Below, piece by piece: positions 22,111-34,140 of a stretch of DNA of 64,000 nt; positions within the stretch are counted from its first letter, which is position 1, and every line of letters starts with the position of its first letter. The notes beneath the pieces were generated by a model, which was not told the origin of the DNA, did not search any database, and saw only the letters and a program-made list of their open reading frames with translations. Position numbers and translations under genes: made by a program. The stretch is from Boesenbergia rotunda. Its lineage: Eukaryota > Streptophyta > Magnoliopsida > Zingiberales > Zingiberaceae. The stretch is taken from positions 1-64,000 of the forward strand of contig JAGFNQ010000216.1 in NCBI GenBank assembly GCA_024364735.1, read 5' to 3'.

Positions 22111-23080
22111 TAATTTATAATTTGTATAACCAACGAAGTTGGGTAATATTGAATCTCGAATAATCAGTCCAGTCCTACGGGAATTTTCCACTGATCGCTA
22201 AGGTAAATCGGAAAGTGCTAGTGATGGACGGTTCAGAAGCCCAACATCTTAGGGTTCATGTCATATTTGATGGAATTTTTTTTACAAAATATGTAGCTTG
22301 AGATCAAATCATATATTCCCAGGATGATAATTAGTCGTCCTTCTGCTGCACTATTGCCCTGGAGGCTTGATTTATAATTTGTAAAAAATCGATTAACGAG
22401 GTTGGGTAACGTTGAACCTCTAGTGATCGACTCAATCTCACAAAAATTTTCCACCTGCCGCCAGGATAAATCAAGAAGTGTTCACGACGGACGGTCTAGA
22501 AGCCAAGAGTCCCAGAGTTCGCATCCTATTTGGAGGAAATTTTTTTATAAAATACGCATAACTATGAATCAAACTGCGGATGTATGTGATAACAACTGAT
22601 CGTCCTTCCGCTACATCATAATCTGGGAGAAAATTTGATTTTATAATGATGACAAAAGGCAATTCGCTCACTCCCAACGCCCTCACCAACCTATCTCAGG
22701 AGCAACATAGAGGAGGTAAATCACGGAGGTTACTAGCTCGGATGCTGTGGCTAGTGCGTATGGAGGGAGATCACACTGACTTTGCTAAATTTTACTCCCC
22801 CCAACCTTATCATGGTAACATCCACACACTAACTATCAGTCTATTCCGTGATTTTATAAAAAAAACGTTGTCAAGATGAATCTGGGATGATCGGTCCGAT
22901 GCCACGGAAGTTTCCTATTGATCACTAGAATAAATCGCGAAATACTAGCGGTGGGCGGTTTAGAAGTCTAGTGTCCCAAGGCTTGTGTTTCATTTGAAAA
23001 AAAAAATTCTGTAAGATATGTCGTAGTTGAAGATTGAATTGTAAATATTTGAGATAATGATTAGTCAAATCTAATATTGA
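22111..23080 (+). repeat. Three diverged copies of a repeat of about 258 bp
   Basis: Copy 1 starts at about 22111 and copy 2 at about 22369, both with TTTATAATTTGTA. Copy 3 starts at about 22849. Shared blocks in order are a GTTGGGTAA..TTGAA block, a CGGGAATTTTCC-like block, GGACGGT..AGAAG, and an ATAATTAGTCGTCC-like block. Copies 1 and 2 are in tandem; copy 3 follows a unique stretch of about 210 bp. Copies differ by a fifth or more of their bases. Confidence 0.7.
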
Positions 23081-23186
23081 CGATAGTCTCGGGATCATCC
23101 CGTGATTTTACTGCTCATAAGCCACGTGGCTTGTAACAGGTATGATGATGATCATCATCAAATGATCGGTTGAGGTTAAAAACGCG

Positions 23187-23297
23187 ATGGGAACCTGGAG
23201 CGGAAGCCTCGTCGGCGCCACGCGAAATCACCGCAAGCCCGGCACCCGGACGGCACTACCTCTCCTCTCCTTTGCTTACTTCGTCACCGACTGGTAG
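23187..23297 (+). other. Upstream ORF / possible 5' leader exon of the Sel1 gene
   Basis: An ATG at 23187 opens a 36-codon frame ending TAG at 23295, in a GC-rich stretch unlike the AT-rich flanks. It is not in frame with the main start. A 3' splice site is plausible at 23471 (TTTTGCAG followed by TGTCG), and 5' sites at 23294 (GTAGGA) or 23356 (CAG, GTGACG), so a spliced 5' leader is likely. Whether the small frame is translated cannot be told. Confidence 0.35.
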
Positions 23298-23511
23298 GAA
23301 ACTGTAACGATAAACGGTTTTTGATCGACTCTGGAAGTCCGGCTCCTCTCTAGCAGGTGACGTGATGCCCGATCCCCGATCCCTAGGTCGCTCGATTCCT
23401 ATCCTCACGTGGTGTACCCGATCAGAGTTCTGGCGTTAACAGTTTGAGGGTTGATTTTAGGTGTTTTGCAGTGTCGAAATCGGCAGGTTGTGCAACCGAG
23501 ATATCTGAAAA

Positions 23512-26500
23512 ATGAATCAGCAACAATGCTCTAGAGTTGCCAAACAAGTGTGGAAGCCACTGTCCTCTTTTATGCACAAGGTCATTTCTTCCTTCGCTTT
23601 GCCTTGTTTTAACGCATTGCATATGTTGATTTTCTATTTCGCCCTACAGAGAGGGATTCATAGTCGTAACAAAAAGGCAATGGAACTAGTGGCAAAAGGG
23701 TGGAGTGCTCTACAAGAAGTAGATAGGGTTATCGACTATGCCGATCGGAATGACACTCGTCTCATCCCACAACTCAGAGTATGGGCGCACAAACTAACTG
23801 AATAAACCTTTTTTTTTTTTTCCTAATCGAATGTTTCTCTTGTATCCATCACGAGCTACACTTGCTTTCCTCTTCTTTTCTATCGAATTTTCATTAGAAA
23901 ACTGTTTATTTTTATAAAAAAATTGAAGAGAACCTGAACAACTGAGATAGGTTCATTTCAGTGGTATGTTCTTGTTGCCAATAGGGTGCAAAGGAGAACT
24001 TTGAATTGGCTCTTGAGATTGATAACATGAATACTCATGCACGATACTGGTTGGCCAGGATGCACTTTAAGTATCATGTTCCTGGGGCTTGTAAAGCAAT
24101 GTGAGTTATTGACTTCCCTAACTTCAAATTATAGTATATGCTGTTCATAACTTGGGCTTTGTCCATGCAACAATGCAAATGTTTCTCCCTTTTATTACTT
24201 CAATAAATATAAAATCTAAAGCCAACTTTTTTTTCTTCTAGAAATTTAGGAACATTGGTGGATAGAACTATATGAAACTGCTCGATTCTATTTATCTTTT
24301 TATAGTTTGTCTATTGTAAAAACATAGATATACATGTTACAAAGACTAAGATTATATCTGACATTGACTTCTACTTGGTATTTTGATGGATTTGTCATTT
24401 AATATGGAATAAACTTTTCTCTTTCAAAAGAATAATTGTGATCATAATTTCTTCATGAGAATAAAGAAAAAACTGTGGCCATGGAGATTGCCGCACTGCA
24501 GCAAAGCCTAGAAAACCAAATACATTGAACTAGCAAAATAAGTGGGTCAATGGTTTAAATGATCCAATCAGTCCACATGTTTGTAACCTGTTGTTAAACC
24601 CATAAACTACTAAGGGGGCGCTTGGTATACATTCGGGAATGGAAATGGTAATGGGTTTTGATTGAAGGGTTTATGAGTTTAGTGATAACCTAGTTGGGGC
24701 TGGGTTATAAAATCAAGGGTATCATATCCATATCTTGATTCTAATTCCTGTATATCAAGCATCATGAATGGGAATGAAATAGATTTCATTCCCATTCCAA
24801 CCTTCTAAACCCGCTTACCAAGCGCCCCCTAACTGATTGAATGAATCCAGTTTTTACCTTTTTTTTTTGTACAGTTTGTTTTTGGGTATAAACAAAACTT
24901 GATTTTCCATGTAGTTTCTAGTGTAACCAGTAGAATTGACTGCTCTGGTCTGAGTTTTAAAACACTACTCTGTCATGCCTTTCATCAAGTTGAAAGCATT
25001 TAGTTGCTATTTACACCACAGTGACTTTATTTCTTGATTTTCTGTTTCTTGTTGTTAGCTCCTGTCAGCATGTTAGGTTATATGATGAAGTTCTGCTATG
25101 GATTCTATATTTATTGTTCTCTTTTAACATTTGGGGAAGCATACCAGTGAATTTATTCAATGTAACTTAACCAGTCCTATTTTACGTTCCTTAGTCTAGT
25201 GGTATTTTTCTTAAAATGGTGTAGATTTCATGCTTGATGAGATATTGCTTGCAGGAATTTGGTCTTTGGTTTTGATATAGAAAGAGATGGAGGATATGAA
25301 GTTACTATGTTACTCAAAACTCGGATACAAGTATCTTAGATTAGGATGAATCTCAAATGCATGACAAGTTTGTTCCCACAAAACATTACATGTCATCCAT
25401 AGATAGAAATGTTTGGTGTCCACACAATATGTGATCTTGAACCATGCTATCCACTGATCCACATGGGCAAGCCATCTAAGTAGCAATGTTTTGTGAACTT
25501 GACTTGAGACAAATGTGTGGGACTACGAGTTTGATGGCTCAAATGGTAGAACTTGTTGACCATGATAGTGACATCATTATTATAATTTCTATCTTGCGAA
25601 GTAGAAATATTAAGTAAAAACTATTTTATACAAATTAAGTAGAATGAAGGGGAGCCTTGGTGTAACATAAAGTTGTTGCTACGTGACCTTGAGGTCATGG
25701 GTTCGAGTTGCGAAAATAGCCTTGCCATGTAAGGTTGTGTATAATAGATCCAATGTGGTCCGAACCTTCTTCGGAACCCCGAATTAACAAGATCTTTGTA
25801 TACTGAACTGCCCTTTATAAATTAAGTAGAATATTAAAACTCAAAACTATTAAAAAAAAAAGAACTTGGAATCCAAATAATTTTAATATTTATTTTATGA
25901 GCTATAATAGATTCAATATTGTCTGAACCTTCTTTGGAACCTGAATTAACGAGAGCTTTGTATACTGGATTGCCCTTTATAAATTAAGTAGAATATTAAA
26001 ACTTAAAACTATTTTAAAAAAAGGAACTGGGAATCCAAATAATTTTAATATTTATTTTATGAGCAAATAATAAAATTATTTAGTTTTATAAGATGTGTAA
26101 AGACATCAAAATTCTAATTAAAAAAATCTAAAATGTGTGAAAATATAGGTGAAAAATCTTAAAGCCATGTGTACCTCTTTCCTGCTTAACCAATTGAATT
26201 AGTCAGTCTATTTAGAAGCTTCAATATTAGATTTTTTTTAAAAAATTAAATGTTGTCATGATGAAATCCTAAACGTCTGAAATGTCTAATTCTTTGTATC
26301 TTCCATTGTTATATCCCAAGAAAAAAAATTTGTTTGACATTCTTTTTATTATATTTGTAGTGGAGCTGCCTTATTGGTGGAGGCTGCGAATATGGGTGAT
26401 GCAGATGCACAATATGAACTTGGTTGTCGTCTTCGAGTCGATGTGAGGCTTTGTTATGTTTTGAAAATTTTTACTTGAGGATAATTTTGATGAATTTCTT

Positions 26501-29500
26501 TGTGTGGAAGTAGCGTTTTCTAGTTTTCTTCTTGCTTATTGATATACATCTTATATACTTAAACTAGTGTGATAGCTCCAAATGTGACATCACTACAAAG
26601 TGTCTTCTACTTGATTAATTTAACCATTAGTTGCCTATATAGATATTAGAGGAAACCCTTCCATTTGTTCAATAATTTATCTTATTTATCATAAGCAATA
26701 CACATGCTTTATTTGCAACCTAATAGTAGTATGGAAATTGTGATTTCCTTACCCAAAATAGTGCTTAGTATTTATACTTATATTAATTATTTTAACTTCA
26801 AAACTTAAGCTTTAGAATATATGATATTTACATTTATGTCCTAGGGCTCTTTGCCTAGCTTGTTCAAGAAAACTCTATTTGGTATTGATATAGTTGATTC
26901 CAAGGTTTAAAATTTAGAGCCATACCAGAGTTTCGATTTATGATCGGAACAATATGATTTTGGTAGGTTTTGGTACTTTTTAAAATATAAAATATATTAA
27001 AGGGTAGCTCGATGTACGAATGTGGGGTCCTGGGCAAGAGTCGAACCACATTGGGTCTCTTCTACACAACCTTACCTTGGAATTTTGCAAGCCGTGACCT
27101 CAAGGTCAAATGACAGTAACTTTATCATTGCGTTAAGACTCCCCTTCAAAATATAAAATATATTAATTAAAAAATAGTTTTATTAGTATTTGATTACCAT
27201 AAATGCTTACTATTAGGTTATATTTGAGATGTTGAATGTCGAGCTCAAGTTTTAATGTTATGTGAGAGGTTTGATGATTATTGAATCTTTGACATCAACT
27301 TTTAAATGTATAAATTTAAAATCTATATTGTTATTATTATTGCATATAATTAAATAGTCTTAATTACAATTTTATTGTAGAGACATCAAGTCCAAGAGCT
27401 TGGGTTTACAATGATAATGAATATTGGTCTTCAATTTTAAGTTTATTGTAAAGACATAAAGACCAAGAACTTGCATTTACAATGGTAATGAAAATTGATC
27501 TTCAGTTTAAAGATTTATTGCAGAGACATCAAATATGAGACCTTGCATTTATAATGTCATTAAAATCGATATTCGATTTCGACATCTTTAGATATATTTT
27601 GATGATTTTAAGATTGATTATGTTATATTTATTTGAAAACTTTAAATTATTTATAAATTAGTAATTTTTGTATTTTGAGAATATGTAAAAGTGTCGGTTA
27701 AATTTTCTATTCTATAAGAAAAGAATAAAGGGAAGATCATTGATATATTGAGTATATTATATGATAATTCTTAGATGATGGCTTTAATTTTCGATTTCTA
27801 ATGCCATCACAAAAGTTTAGAATATACCAAATCTTTTAAATACTATATTTTAAATTAAACTAAATTTATATGTATAATAATTTAGTTCAAATCCTAATAG
27901 TATTTAGAAATTATATTATATTTAATTTTTTTAAAATCATTTCTAGCAATATGCCTCCTCTATCCTTAATATCCTTAAAGAGGAAGTTTTTCCTTAAAGG
28001 TATTTCTCTCTCTCTCTTAACTTTTGTGTTTGTCCATGTAAAAGGTGAAGGAGAGAGAAATTAATAGAGAAAAGGAACAAACATTCTTAAGAAATTTTTT
28101 TCCCATGGGTTTAAGGAGGAAAGGAATAAGAAAAGAAATTAATAGAGGCAAAAAGAGAAAGAATGAATGGTCTAAAAAATAAAAAAATAAAAGAAATTAA
28201 CATTAAATAAATAAAAAAAATATAAATTGAAAAAAAATAGCAGCGGTCTACTGCCGGAGACTGTGGGGCTTCGCGTTGTTGTGGGATCTCATGCGAGGCC
28301 TTGCCCGACCGTGGGGTCTCATGCGAAGCCTTGTGTGGCCATGGAGCACCGTGGATTACTACCTTCAAGGATTTTGTTACCAGATTTACTAAATGATTAT
28401 TGGTGAGCTCAAATATAAGTTGATAGCTTCATTGGATTACACCTTCGATGAAGTAACAAACAATCTCTTATAGTCTAGTGGAACACTAGGTTAAAGACTA
28501 TATGAATAATAATTTGATTGCTATAGTACACTATAATTGGCTCTATTTGCCTTAACTTATTTGCCAAGTGACTTCAAATGTTTTAAGAGTCAAGCTTGTA
28601 TTCCACCTCTCCACTTGAGCAGGCAATGGCTTCCTGCATAGGTTACCTCCTGGAAGAATGCACTGGTTTGATATGGATTGTCTATTTGTAGGAAAGCTTA
28701 CCAAATCAACATCAGTGTAAACCACAATTACAATGTAGTATCAATACACCCACAATTCCTAAAATAAAATGCCTTCTCTTGAAGCATTCTTATGACGTTG
28801 TACAATTCTTATAATTCCCACAAATGGTTGTGTCATTTGATCCCAAGGAAGTAACTACAAGTTTCTTGCAACTCTGATGTTAGATCTTGCTCACACTTAT
28901 TACTTCTAGCGTTTCTTAAAATGACTGTCAACCTCTCATTGAATGAGTGTAAGCTTGGGTTGGCAACTAGAGATTGGAGATCCTCTCTTATTTAAGTTAT
29001 TTGGAGTCAATTAGATCAGTGATGTTTCACAAATTTGGTTCAATGCATTTAGAATTCCTTGCAAAGTGGTAAGTAAACTAGAGCAACTGATGAGTAGATT
29101 CTTTATGGTTGGGTCAACACAAGAAAGGTATTTTAAAGTCACATGAGCTATAATGTGATCTCCTATTAAGGAAAGGGCTTGGGTCTTCTGGATTTGGCCA
29201 CCCTTAATTCAGCATGCCTTTCAAAGCATATTTGGTCTAATACTCTCAAGGATATGCTATATATGAGATGGACTAACTGAAAAAAATCTGGCAAAGGATT
29301 CCATTTGGTGCTTATGAATTCCTTCCTCTTATTCTTTTTGGTGGAGCATTTTTAATTTGAGCAGTTTGATTTCGGGCCAAGTTAAAAAATTGATTGGGAT
29401 GAGAATCGTGCATTGGTTTGATCCTTGGCTTTATGATGAAATTATTTTTCTGGAACACAGCATCTGAAACAATTCCCGACTAAGCTATTTAAAAGAATGG

Positions 29501-32500
29501 TTGGAATAAAAATTTTATATTTAGTCATTCCCTTTTGGGTGTTTGAGATAACATTGTTGATGTGCCTTTTTTCTGGTTGGATGAAAAGGATGTGGTTGTT
29601 TGGAATTCCTCACAAGAATGATTCTTTCTATGAATGCTTTTGAAGCCTTGTAGGATGGGAATAGATTTATTGTTAAATGGTGGAGCCTAGTGTGGTTTAA
29701 AGGTCATCTGCCAAGGTTTTCTTTCATTGCATGGATTTAATTTCATGGAAAATTGCCGACTCTGGATATAATATGGTTGGGGAATATTGATTCATAATTA
29801 TTGTTGGTTATGTTGAAACTCTAGGTATTAGTTGACCATTTATTTTTGGATGTTATTTCTCTCATGAGGTGTGGCATGATGTTATGATTCAAGGGCTTGC
29901 TTTTGTTCTCCCCTATGTAGTTGGAGTTTAGAAGAGAGAGATCCGAAAGATTGGTGGATACAGATTATTCTCAGAGAAGCTTTGGGCTACAACCACCACA
30001 TATTTAGAAGGCTCCCAGTTGTAAATGCTTCAAGGGTTGTATTGTATTCTGTTTGGTCTAATGGGAAGTATCGTGGCTGATGTATGTTCCAAGATTAAAT
30101 TATTTGAAGTGGCCAAGTTGAATGTTGTTGGAAGATACGTTTGCTGTTGTTTTGGACTTGTAGATACTAGTGAATTAAAGTATTATATTCTTAGCGTGCT
30201 GAATTTTTTTGGATATGTAGCTATGGTTGGTGGTATCTGGTATGACCTGCGGGCTGTGTCGATGTGTTTCAGCTGTGGACAGTAGCTCATTTCTGCAGTT
30301 ATGCCCATTAACAGCTAGAAGTTTGGTGCTTTTGAAATCTGCTGAAACAGAAAGGGGCTTGCTTTGATATTTTTGAATACATGCTTTTATTGCTTTGATG
30401 TTGAATTTGGTTTAATGAGCTTGTAGAAATTCTGGCAGCTGAGCTGACTTGTTGCTGATTGTAAGTTGTTAACGTGGCTTTTCCTAAATTGATAACTGCT
30501 CCAGAAATTGGAAGTTCATGAATGGCCTGCATGCTGAAATTGATACTGTGAATCTGATACTTTTGTACTTTGATGTGGCAAAAGGTCATACGTAGACCTT
30601 AGGTGCCCCACACAGCCGTTCCCACAGCTATTTGTAGAGAGGTAAATCACGAGGGTTTTGCCCTTAACATAGTGGCCCCTGCATGGGGGAGGTCAGGAAC
30701 CCAAGATACTTTTGTACTTTGAGCGGGGGCTGATGGAGGCTGCAATGGTAATGGCTCTGCCCGTTGAAGTAGCTAGTCGTGCTCAATTTTGTAATTATGA
30801 TGAAACTTTTGTCAAATTGATCTATTATTTTGTTCTCAGATCTGATTGTAAGTATATCGATTTAGTTTTGGCTGATCATCAGTTTGCCACTGAACTGGGT
30901 TGACACAGGCTGAGAAGTATTTTGTACTAACTATTCTGGTAGACTGAAATGAGCAGCTTATTCTGTAATTTGTTCAAATCAATAACCAGATATCTTCAGT
31001 TTATCTACTTGGATTTGATGGTTCTCTGCTCATATATGTAGTAACTGAGTTGAGGTTGCTGTTTCTCCTAAAATTTTGAAGCTTAATTGGAGGCTTAGTT
31101 AAAGCTGTGTTTTCTAAATCTATAAAGTTTCTGCTTTTTGCTATTTTCAAGGAGGCTTTGTTTTTACTACTTTGATTTATAGTGTGCTATTCGAGGGGTT
31201 TCTTTCCTCTTGTATATATATATATAAAAGAAAAGAAACAAGCATACTTACACACCTGTCCTTGGAGATTACTTCAAACCGTACAACAATGTCTTCAGAT
31301 TGAACACTAGGTTGCTTAGCAACAAACTCTGGATGTGGATTCAAGATCTTAGTAAGATCATTATGAATGTAGATGAGTCATAAGAGACTGTGTCAAGATA
31401 ATCTGCACTATGAGTGTATCCATTAGCCATTAAGTGAGATTTGAGCTAGTTTATAGCACCATCACATTGCCTTCATAATCTGGGGTTTTCCAAGTCTTAC
31501 AACTACAATGTTTTCATAATAGTAGGTTTTTTCAAACTTTTCAAATACATCTCCATATTAATAAGTTCCAAATGCCATGGGAGATCCAACTTCAGCATAC
31601 ATGCTCTTTCATCTTGATTATTCATGGCTTAGATGAGCACTAAGGGTGGGGAAAAATATCGAAATTTTCGGTATACCGCACATGCCGTACCAAAATATAC
31701 CAAACCATACCAACTTAATAGTATATCGAAAATTTCGGTACGATATACTTAAGTTTTCGGTATCAATATAATATTTATCTTGAAATGTTTGGTATACCAT
31801 ATCAATATTGAAATTTTACTCGTATGTAATTTAACCATACCGAAAAATCGGCATACCGAAATTTCAGTACGGTATTGATATGATTTTTTGTATATTGAAT
31901 ATTTTGGTATGGTATATGGTATAAATTTCGGTAAATTTCAGTATACCGCCCCTACACATGGATCTAATAGCCTTGTAGGGCCCTAATCTTGGTTATCTCA
32001 AGAAACCAATGTAGCAAATATATAATGAAATAATAGGGCTAGGACATAAACTATGAGTCAATTCTTCAAGCATGCATCAGTGCAGAAAATGACAGCAATA
32101 ACACTCATTTTTACATGTTAAAAAACCCATTGCAAAACAGAGGGTAAAAACCCACCTGAAGAGGAAATCCACTAACAGCCAATAATGAATACACAATGTT
32201 TATCATGGTATACTTGGAACTAGAGTCAATCTAAACATACCATAGTGTATGGATGAGAGAACATGAGGGATACCTCAACCCAAATCTTTCCTCGATCCAC
32301 CTTCCTCACGCTTTAAATGGCCAGAAAAGTCTTCTAATTAGATGGGCACACTCCTGGTCTCAACTTTTCATCTCTTAGGTTCTCCAACAAGAACACTAGA
32401 AAACTTGAAGTAGGTAGCCCTTGCTAAATGAAAGAGATTATCTAAAAATTTCTACCAATTTCACTAATTCCATCCAGAATTATGTTTGTTTTTATTATAT

Positions 32501-33818
32501 GCATCTGATATTTTCCTGATTCGCAATGATATATTTCTGTTACATATTTATACATATGTATTTCCTCTTATGCTATATTGCAATATCCATGATCACAAAA
32601 AAATATTTAATAAAGAATTATTTTTCAATCATCTTATTTGATAGTTGTAAACTGTGTAATTTATCCAAAATATGCAGCTGCCCTTTTGATTTCTTACTGC
32701 ACCAAACAGGGCCTAGCCCAACTTTCTCACCTGGGCTGTAAATTGCCCCACTTCCTGAACCATGGGGAATCTGGAGAATATGTGATCACTATAGTTACTT
32801 AGAGATTGAAACATCAGGCTTCAGCTCTCTGATTTATATTTTGTAAATTTGAATCTTATTTTTTAGCAACTTGACCATTTTCCTTAGTTGATAACGGACT
32901 TATGGCATGATGCTAAACCAAAATTCATTCATCAGTTTCGAATCATATTGATTTTTTATATATATTATATATTTCTATATTATCCAATAGCTGTGAGAAT
33001 TATGCATCATTGAAAATTTTATATATATTATATATAGTTCTCTCAGGTTTTGTTTTCCACAAACTAATATTTTTCTTGTTGCAGAATGACAATGTTCAGT
33101 CAGATCAACAAGCTTTCTACTACATCGAAAAGGCAGTTGACCAGGTATTCTTGCTGCAACATTTAGTAGTCTTTCCTGATATCCAAGCATTCTAACTGTG
33201 GTTAATTTTGCTCCAGTTGCATCCAGGTGCTCTTTATCTGTTAGGCGCAGTATATTTAACCGGAGAGTGTGTAAAAAAAGATGTTGCTTCAGCTATGTGG
33301 TGCTTTCACAGAGCGTCGGAGAAGGCATTTTGTTCTTTGCTATCATTCATCTGCATTGTTAACTTCCATCCGATGATTCAAGCTTTCAAGTTGAACATTG
33401 ATACTAATTAGACTGAAATATTCTAAATTGGCAACCTTAAGATTTTGATTTAATCCATGACAGGGTCATGCTGGAGCAGCAATCGCTTATGGATCTCTTT
33501 TGCTTCAAGGTAATTCAGCTGTATGCTTTTTTGTGCATAACTACAATATCTTCTCCACTTGTTAATATAGCAATGATTTTAACCAAAACAAAGACACCAA
33601 TTGCAGGTTATGAAGTGCCAGAGGCTATAACCAAGTTTGATTCAAAAAGAAACCCTTCTACTGGTGCTCTCAGGAATAAAGGAAGGAAAAGCATTGTCGA
33701 TCCACTTGCATTGGCAAAGGAACAATTTCAAGTTGCTGCTGGTGCGGGTTGTGACCTTGGTCTCCGCTGGTTGAAAAGGCTTGCTGAAGATGAGAAACTT
33801 CTACAAAAGACAACCTAG
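23512..33818 (+). CDS. Sel1-repeat (HCP-like) protein, seven coding exons
   Basis: Reconstructed exons: 23512-23778, 23985-24100, 26361-26442, 33085-33144, 33217-33324, 33464-33509, 33607-33818 (891 nt, 296 residues). The phases agree at every junction. An in-frame TGA at 23506 supports the ATG at 23512. The product is a helical repeat protein: residues from about 110 on hold Sel1-like units, such as AALLVEAANMGDADAQYELG, then HPGALYLLGAVYLTGE, then GHAGAAIAYGSLLL. Such solenoids act as protein-binding scaffolds; the specific role is unknown. The start of exon 1 to about residue 45 is poorly conserved in type, and the region 23581-23649 may be a small intron. Intron 5 uses GC instead of GT. 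It is the only host gene seen; it lies between repeat blocks and has no functional neighbours. Confidence 0.8.
23581..23649 (+). other. Possible optional 69-nt intron inside exon 1
   Basis: The segment starts GTCATT, ends CCCTACAG, and is T-rich with a pyrimidine tract. It is 69 nt long and phase 0, so keeping or removing it leaves the frame open. If kept it encodes a hydrophobic stretch (SSFALPCFNALHMLIFYFAL) out of character with a soluble repeat protein; if removed, MHK joins RGIHSRNKKAME. Confidence 0.45.
24614..24829. mobile_element. Tourist-like (PIF/Harbinger) MITE
   Basis: 216 bp with terminal inverted repeats GGGGGCGCTTGGTA at both ends, flanked by TAA on each side (24611-24613 and 24830-24832), the 3-bp target of this superfamily. 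It lies in intron 2 of the Sel1 gene and has no coding capacity. Confidence 0.9.
25651..25815 (+). mobile_element. Au-type SINE
   Basis: A tRNA-derived head starts GGAGCCTTGGTGTAAC, with an A-box-like block at about 25661 and a B box GGTTCGAGT at 25700-25708. The body GACCTTGAGGTCATGG and a tail 'CTGAACTGCCCTTTATAA' match the plant Au SINE layout. It is in intron 2 of the host gene. Confidence 0.85.
25741..26065 (+). repeat. Tandem duplication of the SINE 3' half plus flank
   Basis: Two copies of a unit of about 165 bp (25741-25905 and 25906-26065). Each holds the SINE tail from ATAATAGAT to CCCTTTATAAATTAAG, followed by the same AT-rich flank ending TATTTTATGAGC. The duplication therefore happened after SINE insertion. 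Confidence 0.8.
27003..27150 (-). mobile_element. Second Au-type SINE
   Basis: Read on the minus strand it gives GGGGAGTCTTAACGCAATG, then GACCTTGAGGTCACGGC, then AAGGTAAGGTTGTGTAGAAG, the same order as the copy at 25651. It lies in intron 3 in the opposite orientation. Confidence 0.8.
27373..27605 (+). repeat. Three tandem copies of a unit of about 75 bp
   Basis: Each unit carries TTATTG(T/C)A(G/A)AGACAT.AA, then a CTTG(C/G)(A/G)TTTA block, then an AAT.GAT.TTC block. Copies are diverged. The array is in intron 3 of the host gene. Confidence 0.65.
28960..30020 (+). mobile_element. LINE fragment (zf-RVT end of a non-LTR element)
   Basis: Broken plus-strand frames read GLGLLDLATLNSACLSKHIW, then MRIVHWFDPWLYDE, then a WFKGHLPRFSFIAWI motif. 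This order is typical of the reverse-transcriptase zinc-binding region at the end of plant L1-like ORF2. Many stops are present. It lies within the 6.6-kb intron 3. Confidence 0.75.
30021..31640. other. Intron 3 DNA with no recognised feature
   Basis: Frames at 30025-30285, 30308-30589 (minus) and 30712-30903 have no known motif. A short (TA)n run is at about 31216. Parts may be the decayed 3' end of the LINE. Confidence 0.4.
31641..31955. mobile_element. Possible hAT-like MITE with repeated palindromes
   Basis: The ends are TAAGGGTGGGG on the left and CCGCCCCTA on the right, an imperfect inverted pair. The inside repeats CGGTATACCG-like palindromes and GAAATTTTCGG. No clean target duplication is seen, so the class is tentative. 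Confidence 0.5.
33325..33463 (+). other. GC-AG intron of the Sel1 gene
   Basis: Exon 5 ends GGAGAAG and the intron starts GCATTT. The 3' site is CATGACAG. The junction gives the Sel1-repeat reading ASEK then GHAGAAIAYG in phase 0. No GT nearby restores this. Confidence 0.65.
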
Positions 33819-34140
33819 CGAGAGGCCTTGGGGATTACAACATTTGATCAAAAAGATTTTTAATATAAATAAATGTTATCATGGATCATATATAACCACA
33901 TATTGCATCTACATGTTCTTTGAAAGATTTTTGCCTACTACCGGCTTGGCTGATAGCTGAATCATTGCAAACAAGGCTTGGAGGGGTATATGATTGAATT
34001 GTTGTATACTTTTGCTCTAGAGTGTCTCCTTTTACAATTGAATTGCTGTATATAATCGAAGTTGGTGATGTATTTGAAGTGATTATGCCCCGAGGTGCCT
34101 GCCGGCTTGTGGCTTGTGGTTTGTCACACAGTTCAAGTTA
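33819..34140 (+). terminator. 3' UTR region with poly(A) signal
   Basis: An AATAAA at 33868-33873 lies about 50 nt past the stop codon, followed by T-rich DNA. The cleavage site is not determinable. Confidence 0.5.

Noticed and set aside
30025..30285. 86-codon ORF inside intron 3
   Set aside because: No recognisable domain; probably the decayed end of the LINE.
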